From Diabrotica undecimpunctata (lineage: Eukaryota; Arthropoda; Insecta; Coleoptera; Chrysomelidae), in assembly GCF_040954645.1 (NCBI RefSeq), contig NC_092807.1:54525239-54589238 (forward strand): a DNA stretch of 64,000 nt. Direction: 5' to 3'. Positions 12,780-24,113 of the stretch are shown in pieces; the first letter of the stretch is position 1; every line of letters starts with the position of its first letter. The notes below the pieces were generated by a model that was not told the DNA's origin, ran no database searches, and saw nothing but the letters and a program-made list of their open reading frames with translations. The translations under genes and the position numbers were made by a program.

Positions 12780-12840
<61 letters not shown>
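12369..12840 (+). mobile_element. (TA)n-bounded insert with hammerhead, probably Penelope-derived
   Basis: This segment separates the two halves of the mariner frame. It has (TA)n at both edges (12369-12430 and 12783-12838), an inverted copy of the target on the left, about 300 bases of unique sequence and a hammerhead motif at 12678-12722. No protein frame. I infer a truncated Penelope-like or retrozyme-type insertion because those elements carry hammerheads and TA flanks elsewhere in this window. Confidence 0.55.
12678..12722 (+). ncRNA. Candidate type I hammerhead ribozyme motif
   Basis: GCC, CTGAAGA, one unpaired A, helix II GCCAAA/TTTGGC with 9-nt loop, GAAA, ACGTT, C, GGC. Helix II is a perfect 6 bp. 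Helix III is the palindrome AACGUU. Helix I is only 3 bp (GCC/GGC). Predicted cleavage is after C 12719. All invariant core bases (CUGANGA, GAAA) are present. Confidence 0.6.
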
Positions 12841-12843
<3 letters not shown>

Positions 12844-12996
12844 CGTCTATAATTTCTAGACGCTGTGCCGGGCTAAGTCTTTCCATCATGAAATGTCAAA
12901 CAATACTGAACAAAAGCAAAATGTCAGTTTGACACTATTCATGCACGATCTCCAATCAAATCCCCACCAAAAAATACCTCTAAATGAATCACCCTT

Positions 12997-12997
<1 letters not shown>

Positions 12998-13087
<90 letters not shown>
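12998..13087. repeat. (TA)n tract
   Basis: TA dinucleotides with one CA interruption, abutting the mariner right end. Confidence 0.95.
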
Positions 13088-13089
<2 letters not shown>

Positions 13090-15789
13090 CTACCTCACTT
13101 GTCAATTTTTCTGGCCACATATACATATAGACGTCATGGATGCCGAGGTTATAAACCCATGCCTTTCTTAAACCATTAAGCCATTAACCATTAAATCTTA
13201 AGCCTATCTTAAATAATTTCTCGTAGCTTTAGGCTCCTCTATGTCATTTTTCATTAGATCCTGCATGGCCTGGGCACGTCTTTGATCTAACTCCAAATTA
13301 ATTTTCAATTTGCAATTTATTTGTCAGCTTCATCATTAATTTTTATATTCATTTCATTACCTACATACTTTACAGGTATCGCTCTTAGGTAACTTAAAGC
13401 CTATATTAAACTCCGAGCAGAATATGCGCCTATATTTATCTTCTTTAAATGTTTGTCAAGTCTATATTATTCCGACCGCTGTATTAATTTGTTCAAGAAT
13501 ATTTTAAACTGACTTATGGTATATCAAATCAGAATGGACTTAAGCATTTTAATCCTATTTTGTAAACTTTCACCTCATATTTTTTGTTCCTTAAATTCGA
13601 TGTATAACCTGTTAAAAAATGGCCTCCAAAAACGTTAAAATCGGCATTTTTAATTGTTTATTTGCATTTTAAATCTAAGATAAGTATTTTACAAAAAAAA
13701 AAAATACAAGGATCACGTCTTAAGATAATTCAAATTATTAAGAGAAAGTAATTTTGAAGCAAAAATATTTTTTTTTATAAATTGTTTAAAAATTGTTACA
13801 TAAATAAATAATAATAAATAAATAAATAGGTTGCCATGAAATTTTTTTCATTAAGATGATGTTTTTATTGAGCAAACTTTTTCTTTAAGGTTTTTTTATT
13901 TTTAAATAAACATTAATAAGTACTTTAAAGTAGAAAAAATTGATCAGGATAATTTTTTTTTATATAATCAGTAGTTTCACAGCCGACCAATTTTAAGGAC
14001 CACAATTTTGAAGCTTTGTGAACGATTCCATTAAAATGCAAGCTTTTTCGAATTTTTCACGTTACAACCTTAAACAATGTTCTTTCAGAAGTCCCTAATT
14101 AGGTTTCTCAATTGTTTTAAACAAAGCTGCTATCAATTTATAAAATAAAGGCACCAACTTCGCCCCAAAGTGTCCTAGGTAAACTTTTTTTCCTTTTGAA
14201 TTTGTAAAAAAATTCAGGATGTCAAAACATAAAAAAAATCAGTTGTATGCAGTAAGTAGTTAAAAAGTTATTCTAATTGTTTTGTAACGTTATAAATGTC
14301 ATATATTTATTTATTTATATTTAAATAATTATTTTTGTATATATACTTCCTACTTTCTGTCAATCACCTTTCGTGATGGGATATCTTCTTTTGTTTGTAA
14401 TTGAAATTTATAAAAGAAGGTAGAAATTATTATAAGCTTCATTTAATCGTCTGCAGAAATCTCTTGTCGTGAGTACTTCCATTGTAATTTATATTCCATA
14501 ATTCTGACAGCATTTTCAATATTCATAACCTCACTTCTTTTAAAGCCACGTTTTTAATTTTGTGCATGTAGGAATTTAACAATACTTAACTGATTTTAAT
14601 AATAATTATATTTATCTTTATCTTTGCCATCAAGGATTAATTGGCAAGGTTATTGGCAAGATAATTTAATTTTCTAGTTTATGGAATATTTCTGGAACAT
14701 TTTATTGAAAATACTTTATGGAGTAATGAGGGCCTAAACGACTGTCTTTAAGACCTACTCAAATGCTTTGGAACCGGCAACAGGACGTGGCCACATAATC
14801 TGCAGGCAACATATATTTAGAAGCATGCAGCCCATCGATGACATAAGTGTAAGTTCCAAATTTATTTAATGTAAAGCATTATACAGCGTTGTTTTTTGCT
14901 ACTTAAATATTAATTTTTATGTTGAATAAATATTGTTAGTTAAATCATTGTTTTATTTGTTACTAGCTATATTTTCATGGTGTAATTCATAGTTTGAGAC
15001 CAGATGGATTCACACTGGAGAGACTGAGCTAGGCGAAGCATAAACGATCAGCTCCCATGGTTGATTGAGGTATTATTTTATAATAGTATTTCAATTCTCT
15101 TTGGCAGTCTTATCGTTACAGTTTATAAGCAAAAAATTGACATGTTTTTGCCAAATTATTTTGCAATATTTGCCTGGCCGGACGAGTGTCACGAAAAAAA
15201 GCTTATTTTTCTGGGCTATAATGTATCTATCTAAGTATGAAATATTAATTAAAAATTTGCTGTTCTTTTTTAAATTATCTTAAAAGACATTACCATATAT
15301 ATTGAGGTACTAGTCACCTCTCTTTAAAAAACATGTATGTATAATTAAGGCCTATATTTTCTTTCTGCGTTGGAGATTTATCTACCATTTTAAAAATTGC
15401 GTCTCCGACATCCTCTTATGCTGTAAAAAACGACATTCGTTGTGCTATCCGTATGAAATAGTAAAATTTCCATTCCATTGGTGAACAAAGAAAGGAAGGA
15501 CGAATATCCATGTAAATTTCTCGGATACGATTCCTTTTGCAAATGTATACAGGACGGAGAAGTTGAAAGAGGACTGATTTGGCAACTTTCGAGTTTTTGT
15601 AGTGGGTTTTTAGTATGCGTGGTTGGTTTGATGAGCCGGTATTGGTCCTTTTAATTCAAAGGGATTTATTTGTATCCGATAGGAATCTCAGCAAGACGTT
15701 ACATCCTTTGAGGTGAAGTTTAAAACATCGTCTTGAATAAAAGAGCAAATTATGTAAATAAAAAGTAATCTTAGAATTTATTTCTTTAG
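13088..15789. other. No recognisable gene
   Basis: About 2.7 kb of very AT-rich sequence. Short (AATA)n runs near 13800. The open frame 15065-15283 has no motif. No LINE, TIR or hammerhead signal was found by eye. Confidence 0.45.

Positions 15790-15875
<86 letters not shown>
15790..15875. repeat. (TA)n tract
   Basis: About 85 bases of TA immediately upstream of the LTR that starts at 15876. Confidence 0.95.
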
Positions 15876-15876
<1 letters not shown>

Positions 15877-16185
15877 GTTATATGATAAAATATTAACCTT
15901 GAACTAGCTGAAATTCGCCGACTTTACATTTCATCATGCAGTTCCCATAGAAACCGCTGACTTGCAGAAGACCCTTGGACCAACCGTTAGCCAAGGGAAC
16001 AGCAACTCTGCGTTTTATAGGCAGGGTATTAATTAGCTTCCTAGACGACGAAGATCACTCTTAGCTGTTACTTCAACGCAGTCAGTTTTGTAGTCATTTT
16101 AAATTAATTAAATAATGTAATATTTTAATCATAACAACTAAAGTTCTTTTTTAAAAAAGTTAAACGAGTAATCAGTAATATAACA
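15876..16185 (+). repeat. Putative LTR of a gypsy/errantivirus-type element
   Basis: A 310-bp segment starting TGTTATAT and ending ATATAACA, i.e. TG...CA with an 8-base terminal inverted repeat, directly followed by a primer-binding site at the +2 spacing. Only one copy was found in the window, so this is a lone 5' LTR. It is inserted at the edge of a (TA)n tract, consistent with the ATAT/TATA target preference known for gypsy, 17.6 and 297. Confidence 0.75.
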
Positions 16186-16187
16186 TT

Positions 16188-16204
16188 TGGCGCAGTCAGT
16201 AGGA
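16188..16204 (+). promoter_or_regulatory. tRNA-Ser-type primer-binding site
   Basis: TGGCGCAGTCAGTAGGA differs by one base from the TGGCGCAGTCGGTAGGAT site known for the 17.6/297/gypsy group, where minus-strand DNA synthesis is primed by tRNA-Ser. It lies 2 bases after the LTR. Confidence 0.82.
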
Positions 16205-17928
16205 TAGAAATATCTTTGAATTTTCGAATGGTTCGATTGAGATGTCCAAAAATTCAATTATCTTCGGTATAGCGTGAGCGTTAATCACGGAAGTTAAGAA
16301 TTCTCCATTTTCGTCTACACAGACTAATGCATTAGGTAATTAAGCTTTTTCTATTTCTTGCGCTGATAATATGGCATGTGTATTTGATAAGTTGCATTTT
16401 AATTTGCGAATTTTTTCCGTCCGGCTATCAATCGTTATTCTGTTTGTTTTTCCTTTTACTCGTTTTCTCTCCGGTCTTTCCAGATTTTTGTCTTGGTTTT
16501 GGGTTTTTTGGAATGAGGTACATTCCTTACTCATGGTTTTTTGGGATTTTATATTTGGTTTTGGTTTGGGATCTAACTTAATTTTATTTTCAGGTTCTAC
16601 TTGTATTGTTGCTGTAAGCACTGTCTGAGATTTGTCTTTCGCCGATGTATTTGTCTCTTGTCCTACTTTGTGAAGGGTAAGGGTTTTCAAATTTGTAGGC
16701 AACTGTCGGTATTTTAGATCTATTACACATTCATCATGATCTAGGCCTATTATGCCGCCGAAATCAATGTCTAGATTAAAAATAAAAACTTTGTGAGGAT
16801 TATCTTTAGTTAGATAAATAGGGACCGATTCTGTACTTAATAATTTTTCGTCGGTTATGCTTTGAATAGTAACTTTCTCGGGAAATCTATTATCATAATA
16901 TCTTGCTTTGTTTTCTTTAAAAACAATAATCCCAGCATTCGTGTAAATTAGAAGTTTAAAAGAATTAGTAGCATCATTAATGTAATATAAATTTTTAGAA
17001 ACCATTATATGAAAGGGGCTTACAGTAGGGATGGGAAAAACCTACCGGTTTTAACCGAAAACCGGTTTTTTTACATCGCAATAACCGGTTTTGTCGGTTG
17101 TTTTTTTGTCCCGGTTATAACCGGTTTTTTATTTTTAAAGTAAAAACCGGTTATTAGGTTTTTACGGTGATTAGGATTATTTTAGGTATTATTTTGGATC
17201 CCAATCATAATTATTATTCTCAAGTAATTATTCCAAACAAAACCATAATTCAAATTTTATTTTATTTTATAAATACAGAAGCAAATTTAAAGTGCAAACT
17301 CACATCAGCAAAAACAATTTTTTTATAATATTTCGTTGAAAAGGTATTTGTAATCATAATATTTACATAAGAAGTGATCTGGTACATCTTCTATTTTTCA
17401 CACTTGACTCTTGACATTGAAAGTGGGTGAATGGCTTTTTCTGATTACCAAAAGTAATGTTCTGACTATGACTATCGAATTAGGTACCGATTACGAATAC
17501 GAATCTCCAAGGATTTTCCTACGTTTTCAAAATGATACACCCATACAGGAAGTATTAAATGAGTTAAAGTGTACCTATTATACAAATATACAAACGTGTT
17601 AAAAGTAATACATACATTTTTTTTGATGGCAGTAAAAATAAAAGATGAATTGCATTATCCAATTAATTTTTAAGTAAAATATTTATGTTGATATTATTTT
17701 TTTTAAATCCCATTTAAAAGAATCTGGGAAATTTTTTGTAAGTTGAAATGGTTAGGGTAACAAGAAACAGGGAAATAGGAGAGCATCTCTCTCCTGTTGC
17801 CGACTAGAATGTAGCTTCGACTATTTTTTAAATAATTTTAAACTGTTTGTCCTTGTTTAGTGTGGTGTTATGTACAATTTTATGTTTACGACATTCTGCG
17901 ATTGTTCGATAGCGCAAATTTGACGAAA

Positions 17929-17968
17929 TGCCCCTGAAGATGCTCTAGGAGGCGAAAGTACTTGGGCA
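17929..17968 (+). ncRNA. Candidate type I hammerhead ribozyme motif
   Basis: TGCCC, CTGAAGA, one unpaired T, helix II GCTC/GA(G)GC with one bulged G and TAG loop, GAAA, GTACT, T, GGGCA. TGCCC/GGGCA give a perfect 5-bp helix I; helix III is the palindrome AGUACU; predicted cleavage is after T 17963. It sits inside the hAT element just upstream of the transposase relic, with no RT frame beside it. Confidence 0.62.
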
Positions 17969-18052
17969 AGATTTAATTAATAAAACTGTGCTTGATATCG
18001 GCCTTTCATTTTATGAAAGTTCATTTATTTGAGCATTCAACCTTATATCAAT

Positions 18053-18500
18053 TTACATCCAATGTAGACTCGGAAGTTAGGACGTACCTTACCGAAATTG
18101 GAAAACTTTCTCCTTCCTGCTCCTTCCAGAATGAAGAAGCCAAAGTGAGTTTAAAATCAAATCCTCTTTGGTCTTTACACGATCTGGAGTTGGTGAACAG
18201 TGATTCCAGTTTAAGTTCTCAGGACACACGGATTCAAAGTTCTTTTCCAAATGAACTGACTCTATATCTGCAGTAACCTTTGCTGCCGAGATTAAGTGAT
18301 CCGTTTTCATTCTGGGAGCAGAACAGAGCCTGTATGCCAGGCTTGACTTTTACAGCTAAAAAATACAAATTGTTGGTCGGAAGTTCGGTGGCATCAGAGA
18401 GACTGGTGTCATCATTGAATGATATTGTGTATGATGCGAGAAGCCGCTTAACCGACTAACATATATATGATTGAGTTTTTCTCAATAGGCTTCATGAAAA
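18053..18500 (+). pseudogene. hAT transposase C-terminal (dimerisation) relic
   Basis: In one frame, broken by stops (TAA at 18274-18276 and others), the sequence reads an acidic/serine-rich stretch, then DPFSFWEQNRACMPGLTFTA, KKYKLLVGSSVASERLVSS and DIVYDARSRLTD. This is the conserved hAT C-terminal domain ('DPL.WW......P.L..LA.+YL..P.+S..SER.FS..G.I....R..L'), here with WW replaced by FW. This domain mediates multimerisation and contributes the last catalytic acidic residue. The N-terminal BED finger and the DDE body are missing, so the copy is non-autonomous. Confidence 0.85.
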
Positions 18501-19244
18501 ATACTGGCCAACACAATGTTAAATCCATTTCATATAATATAACCTATTTGTAACCTTCTAACCTATACTTTTTACTTAAAATATTACTTCATTTTACTTA
18601 TATTATACTTTTATTGTATATTATTGCAATATGTATATATTAATCTTACGCTATATTATATTTAATAATAATCAATAAATATATAATAATAATAAAATAA
18701 TAAATAAATATAATAATTAATAGAATAAAATTATTTTATTAAAAATTGTGTTTTATTTTTATTGATATTGATATTTTTTCGATAGTACCTTCTAATTTTG
18801 ATCATATATTGATATCGAGTAGAATGAAGTATCGCAAACTAAAGTGCATTGTAAATGTAAGTTTGTAACTTATTGGATTAAAAAAACCGAAAACCGGTTT
18901 TTCCAAAAAACCGTTTTTTTTGGCCGGTTATAACCGCCAGGTTAAACCGTAAGCAAAAAAAACCGGTATAACCGAAAACCGGTGTTTTATCAAAAACCGC
19001 CATCCCTAGCTTACAGTCGGGAAAATTGAGATTCGGGTGGAAGTTATCCAAGGTGAGTGCTTGGATTTGTTCTTGTATTTCCGTAATATCTGTTGAATTT
19101 TGAGAATGGGTTTGATTGCGAAGTGAAGTAAAATCCAATTTTTTGTATTGGCTATATTATTGGCATCGTTATTATACAAATCGGTTTGCACATTATTTTC
19201 TTTATAATAATCTGTATCATAATATCATAATATCACTCGCCTGC

Positions 19245-19824
19245 AAATTTTACATAGTTCTATTATTTTGCCCGTAGACTTACCGCACTTATTGAAAGAG
19301 ATCTCACAGTCATCCCAAAAGAATGTATTGCCTCTACCCACCTACATGTCAAATATATTGATGTAATTAAAACTTCAAGCTTATCAGCTTGATTCAAAAA
19401 TCGTTTTTGTCCTCGAAATCCCATTAGTTGATCTCAGAATCTACACCCTATATTAATTATATTCAATACCAATATTAGATAATCAAACTGGTTTTCATCA
19501 TATACTTTTAACTGTACATAAATATATAGCGCGAGATGATGATTTAATTTCATATGTATAACCCATGGACACATATACACCGATGCCATATGTGAAACCC
19601 GGCTTTTGGAACCTCCCAGCGTTCTGCCAAAAACTTGCCAAATGTCGATAATATTGGCAAAAGATTACAATGTGCAAGAAATTGACCGAAATTTATGGTT
19701 ACTAACTATTTCCGATCCATTACCAATAATAGTCAAGTGTGCAAGAAAAGACGCCACTACACAAATAATCAAAACAAATTCAATTTTAAGATTAACTCCC
19801 GAATGTACCTCATTTATAAACTAA
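19245..19824 (+). pseudogene. Env-like relic of an insect LTR retroelement
   Basis: Decayed plus-strand remnant of an envelope-like (baculovirus F-related) protein, the third frame of errantivirus-type gypsy elements. Pieces in order: PVDLPHLLKEIS near 19280, QLDSKIVFVLEIPLVDLRIY near 19390, a HHILLTVHKYIARDDD piece near 19500, and a 72-codon open end (19606-19824) ending in a WLLTISDPLP ... LRLTPEC pattern typical of the end of the ectodomain. Frames shift between pieces; no signal peptide, fusion peptide or transmembrane segment is intact. It is an old inactive copy on the same strand as the LTR at 15876, with the gag-pro segment inverted between them. Confidence 0.62.
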
Positions 19825-21126
19825 TTACAACTTATAAGAATTATTAAGACATTCCGGCATATTTTGTTAATATACCGGACTATTTTATTTATATATTTAT
19901 GTTAATAAATGTAGTAACTAAATTTGTATTAGTTCCTTGTTGGATAATTATAATAACATTGAGCACAAACACTTTTTTCGGTTATTGTTTTTAAGTTCCT
20001 TAATAACGAATTGCTTATACTAATTATAAGTACTAATTACAAAAAGGTAAGATAATTATACACAAGGAGGTACTTCTTCGATGCTTGTTTCCAACTCGAA
20101 GGTTCGAACGAGACTGGTCTCCTCAATAATATTTAAAAATATTTATCATATTTCAATAAAATATCGCTGATTATAATATATAGTTATGGTCAAATTAAAT
20201 TATGTCCCTTTTAAACATCAATACAAAGTATTTTTAAATCAATATATACCATAAGATTGTCAAATTGTTCTTTTTGAATTAAAACGGACATGGCGACAGA
20301 AAATCGACACATGGAATTTCCGGGTCAATGGCGCTTCGTCTGTAATTCTGAACATCGTCGAGTCGCTTGCCAACTTCCTCTGGTATTGACATATTTTCTC
20401 CAAAAGTCATAAAAACTAACAAGCTCGGTTTAAGCACGCATTTTAACTGTGCTCGGTATTTCCTTTCTTACTGTTTTCTAAGAGAAAATACAAACAAGGC
20501 TTTATTTAATTTAACATCAAGAAAAAACATATTTTTATAAAATCCGCTTTTCTATCATTTGATGTTACGCAAAAAAAATTATAACGAATAGTCGCAATTA
20601 TTTCAAAACTGACCAATAAGGGTTAAAGAAAAGTTCCTTAGCATATATAGCTGTTATTTCAGGGTTGTTATTTTTTTATATTTAGAATTACCATGTCCTA
20701 GCAACAAAGACATTGGCATGTTTACAAAAAATATGTTTTATAAACATTGCGTAAAAGAACTGAGAAGAACTAACATTGATTTATTAGTCTTCTTCCAGAG
20801 CATACTAGTCTCATGTTAAGACATATATGTTTGACGGTTATATAGGTGTTGTAGACATCGCAAAAAATATAACTTTGTGCCTTCTGGTAACTAGGGAACT
20901 TTATCTCTTCTGCTTCTGTTCTGTCTATTCTTGTTTAACAGGACAACATCAATTCTGGTGAAATATTGTATATTATATAATAAAAAAATTAAATACTATC
21001 TAATTATATGAAAGCTTTAGCACTGCAAAATGTTGACACTAAAGCTAAGATTCTCGTGTTAATTTTAAACAAGTGAGCTCCTAAGTAATTAAATACAACT
21101 TCCACCATGTACGTATATATTTTAGA
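19825..21126. other. No recognisable gene
   Basis: AT-rich. I looked for a second copy of the 15876-16185 LTR after the env relic and did not see one. Confidence 0.45.
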
Positions 21127-21133
21127 TATATAA

Positions 21134-21193
<60 letters not shown>
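21127..21193. repeat. (TA)n tract
   Basis: TA run abutting the hairpin element at 21194. Confidence 0.95.
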
Positions 21194-21195
<2 letters not shown>

Positions 21196-21476
21196 CCGGG
21201 ATGTTAATGAAACACTCTTTCGACTTTTTGTCTAGCTTTCGGAATGGTTTTATTCCATTTTTAAGACACTGTAATAAGAAAGATATGTAAATATTTATAA
21301 AATATCACAATTCTTCAGTGCAACTTAATAGTCGTTGAGATTATTTATAAAAGCATTGACATTGATATTTTATAAATATTTACATATTTTTCTTATTACA
21401 GTGTCTTGAAAAAGGAGTAAAACCATACCAAAAGCTGGTCAAAAAGTCAAAAGAGTGTTTCATTAACATCCCGGCC
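21194..21476. mobile_element. Hairpin MITE with long inverted arms and decayed hammerhead
   Basis: The ends GGCCGGGATGTTAATGAAAC and its inverse are the tips of arms of about 114 bases (21194-21308 and 21363-21476), roughly 90% complementary, around a loop of about 55 bases. No reading frame. On the minus strand of the left arm, a GTC, TTAAAAA, T, GGAAT/ATTCC hairpin, GAAA, GCT, A, GAC order matches a type I hammerhead with three core transitions (C3, G5, G8). Flanked on the left by (TA)n; another TA tract follows at 21544. Confidence 0.78.
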
Positions 21477-21540
21477 AATTTTCTGACTGCAACCTTAATA
21501 AACTGTGTTGTTTGTTTATATCGACAGTCACTAATATCCA

Positions 21541-22440
<900 letters not shown>

Positions 22441-22463
22441 GTTGTCTTCTGTTCGGTTCTGTT

Positions 22464-22466
<3 letters not shown>

Positions 22467-22547
<81 letters not shown>
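22467..22547. repeat. (TA)n tract
   Basis: TA run on the left of the foldback element. Confidence 0.95.
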
Positions 22548-22549
<2 letters not shown>

Positions 22550-22564
22550 AAGTACTTGTGACTC

Positions 22565-23413
22565 GGTTGGAGAGTCAATAAAAGGGCTATTGGTTAACTA
22601 TTTTTTTAATCTTGAGCTTTCAATTGTGTTTACAATTATTATCAAGAGCTAAAAAAGACAAAATATCTTACAAGGTTGAACTAAAAAGAAAAAACAATTT
22701 TTGTTAACTTACCAAATAAAAATTAGTTTAGTAAGTAAAAATTACTGCTAAATAATTAATATAAAAATGTTTTAATCTAATAAATGTTTCTCTGAAAATT
22801 TTTATAATTTTGAAAACATTTTTTTATTACAAAAATAATTAAATTTATAAATAAGTTAAAATAGCAACCAATTACAAATAAGCCTCAATGTCATAAATGC
22901 CAACATAAAATTTTTATTTTTGACAATTATATTGCCAAAAGTAAAATTTCGTTTAAACATTCTTTTTTGTTTAGTAACAAAAAAGAAGAAGATTTATTCA
23001 CCGTTGACAGATGTCTGAAAAAATGTAACAGATATATGGAGAATTAAATATGACATTTTACATAAGTTTTATATATAAATCATAACGAAAGAATATAATT
23101 ATAATATAATTATAATTTTAATATTCAAAATCTAAGCAAAATTTATAATTATATTCAAAATTATAAAAATTTTCAAAAAAACATTTATTAGATTAAAACA
23201 TTTTTATATTAATTATTTTTAAGATGTATTAGCAGTAATTTTTACTTACTAAACTAATTTTTATTTGGTAAGTTAACAAAAATTGTTTTTTCTTTTTAGT
23301 TCAACCTTGTAAGATATTTTGTCTTTTTTAGGTCTTGATAATAATTGTAAACACAATTGAAAGCTCGAGATTAAAAAAATAGTTAACCAATAGCCCTTTG
23401 GTTGACTCCAACC
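22565..23413. mobile_element. Foldback element with ~255-bp inverted arms
   Basis: The arms 22565-22815 and 23154-23413 are inverted copies with only scattered mismatches and small indels, around a loop of about 340 bases. (TA)n tracts flank both sides (22467-22547 and 23427-23516). There is no reading frame, so this is a non-autonomous element; its superfamily cannot be told from the ends. Confidence 0.82.
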
Positions 23414-23426
23414 CATCCAAAACAGT

Positions 23427-23430
23427 TATA

Positions 23431-23516
<86 letters not shown>
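23427..23516. repeat. (TA)n tract
   Basis: TA run on the right of the foldback element. Confidence 0.95.
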
Positions 23517-23519
<3 letters not shown>

Positions 23520-24113
23520 TTTTACTTTTTTTATTATAATTTTAATTGATAGTAAGTGATCATCAGAATTATCAAGTTCTTCTCTTACAAGTTACTAGAA
23601 ATGAAGAACAACTATACTATCATCTTGTTTGTATATTATAGTGTAGTACATTTAGGATTGAGTTTATTTGCTAGAACAAAATATAAAAAGATCTTAAATT
23701 TTTATTAAAGAAATAAACTATAAACTACAGATCGAATGCAATTTGATTTTCTCTTAGGAAAATATCCGCAATTTTTTTATGTTTGAGGAGCAAATAAATG
23801 AAAAGCTCGCAGAAAAATATTTGCCCTTGTCGGGACTACAAAACCAAAAAATCACCTGCAGTTATAAGAATTGACACCCTATTATTTCTTCCAGTCGGAC
23901 GGGATAATTCTAAAAAGAACAAACCGGATGAAAATGTTGGCAATATATATCTTACGTCAACATTTAAGGATGCGGAACAAGAAATATAAAGCAAAGGATG
24001 TCTAACAGTAAGAAAAATAATTTAATAGTTAATATGATATGAACTATCTATCAAAACAACTGCAAACTTTGTTTTTTGTTGATTTAAAAATTAGCTTTTA
24101 ATAATATACACTT
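23517..24113. other. No recognisable gene
   Basis: A 63-codon frame at 23798-23989 has no recognised motif. Confidence 0.4.

Larger units (their letters stand above)
11436..12889 (-). pseudogene. mariner transposase, split and frameshifted
   Basis: The start is at the ATG pair complementary to 12884-12889: MERLSPAQRLEIIDVYY, a typical mariner N-terminus ('...Q+..I+..Y'). The frame is then broken at 12840 by an inserted segment and resumes at 12368 as KLYFENRNSVRNVFRALKAT, followed by RPTEPTVRF and the second helix-turn-helix (FGLSYATTWRIL). The catalytic core is in three frames: FTDEAHFWLNGYVNKQNARI (first Asp), WFQQDGSTCHTA (second Asp) and WPPKSCDISPLDFFFWGYLK (third position, Asp). So the three acidic residues survive but at least three frameshifts, one stop and the insertion destroy the protein. 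The last codons reach about 11436. Confidence 0.87.
11191..12996 (-). mobile_element. mariner-type DNA transposon, interrupted
   Basis: Left end AAGGGTGATTCATTTAGAGG at 11191; right end at 12996 is its inverse (CCTCTAAATGAATCACCCTT). TA flanks both ends (11189-11190 and 12997-12998). The transposase lies on the minus strand and is split by a (TA)n-bounded insert at 12369-12840. The right TIR runs directly into a further (TA)n tract. Confidence 0.88.
17026..19008 (+). mobile_element. hAT-superfamily DNA transposon with 8-bp duplication
   Basis: The ends are TAGGGATGG at left and its inverse CCATCCCTA at right, flanked by GCTTACAG at 17018-17025 and again at 19009-19016, a perfect 8-bp target duplication. 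Both ends are packed with AACCGGTT-type motifs in both orientations (17040-17160 and 18885-18985), the arrangement of hAT subterminal transposase sites. The inside holds a transposase C-terminal relic (18053-18500) and a hammerhead motif (17929-17968). It landed in the gypsy-type gag-pro relic. Confidence 0.92.
16216..19210 (-). pseudogene. Gypsy-type gag-protease relic, inverted and split by hAT
   Basis: Minus-strand remnant of the Gag end and retropepsin of a Ty3/gypsy-type element. The upstream part lies at 19210-19017 (…IQALTLDNFHPNLNFPDCK); the downstream part starts at 17017 and runs as a 221-codon open frame (17005-16340), then as a decayed continuation to about 16216 (ALVCVDENGEFLTSVINA). 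The protease active-site region is corrupted (LIYTNAG where D-S/T-G-A is expected), but the flap-distal strand FGGIIGLDHDECVIDLKYRQL is typical. The tail is Lys/Pro/Gln-rich. The two parts are separated only by the hAT element at 17026-19008, whose 8-bp duplication marks the original junction. Coding orientation is opposite to the LTR and primer site at 15876-16204. Confidence 0.7.
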
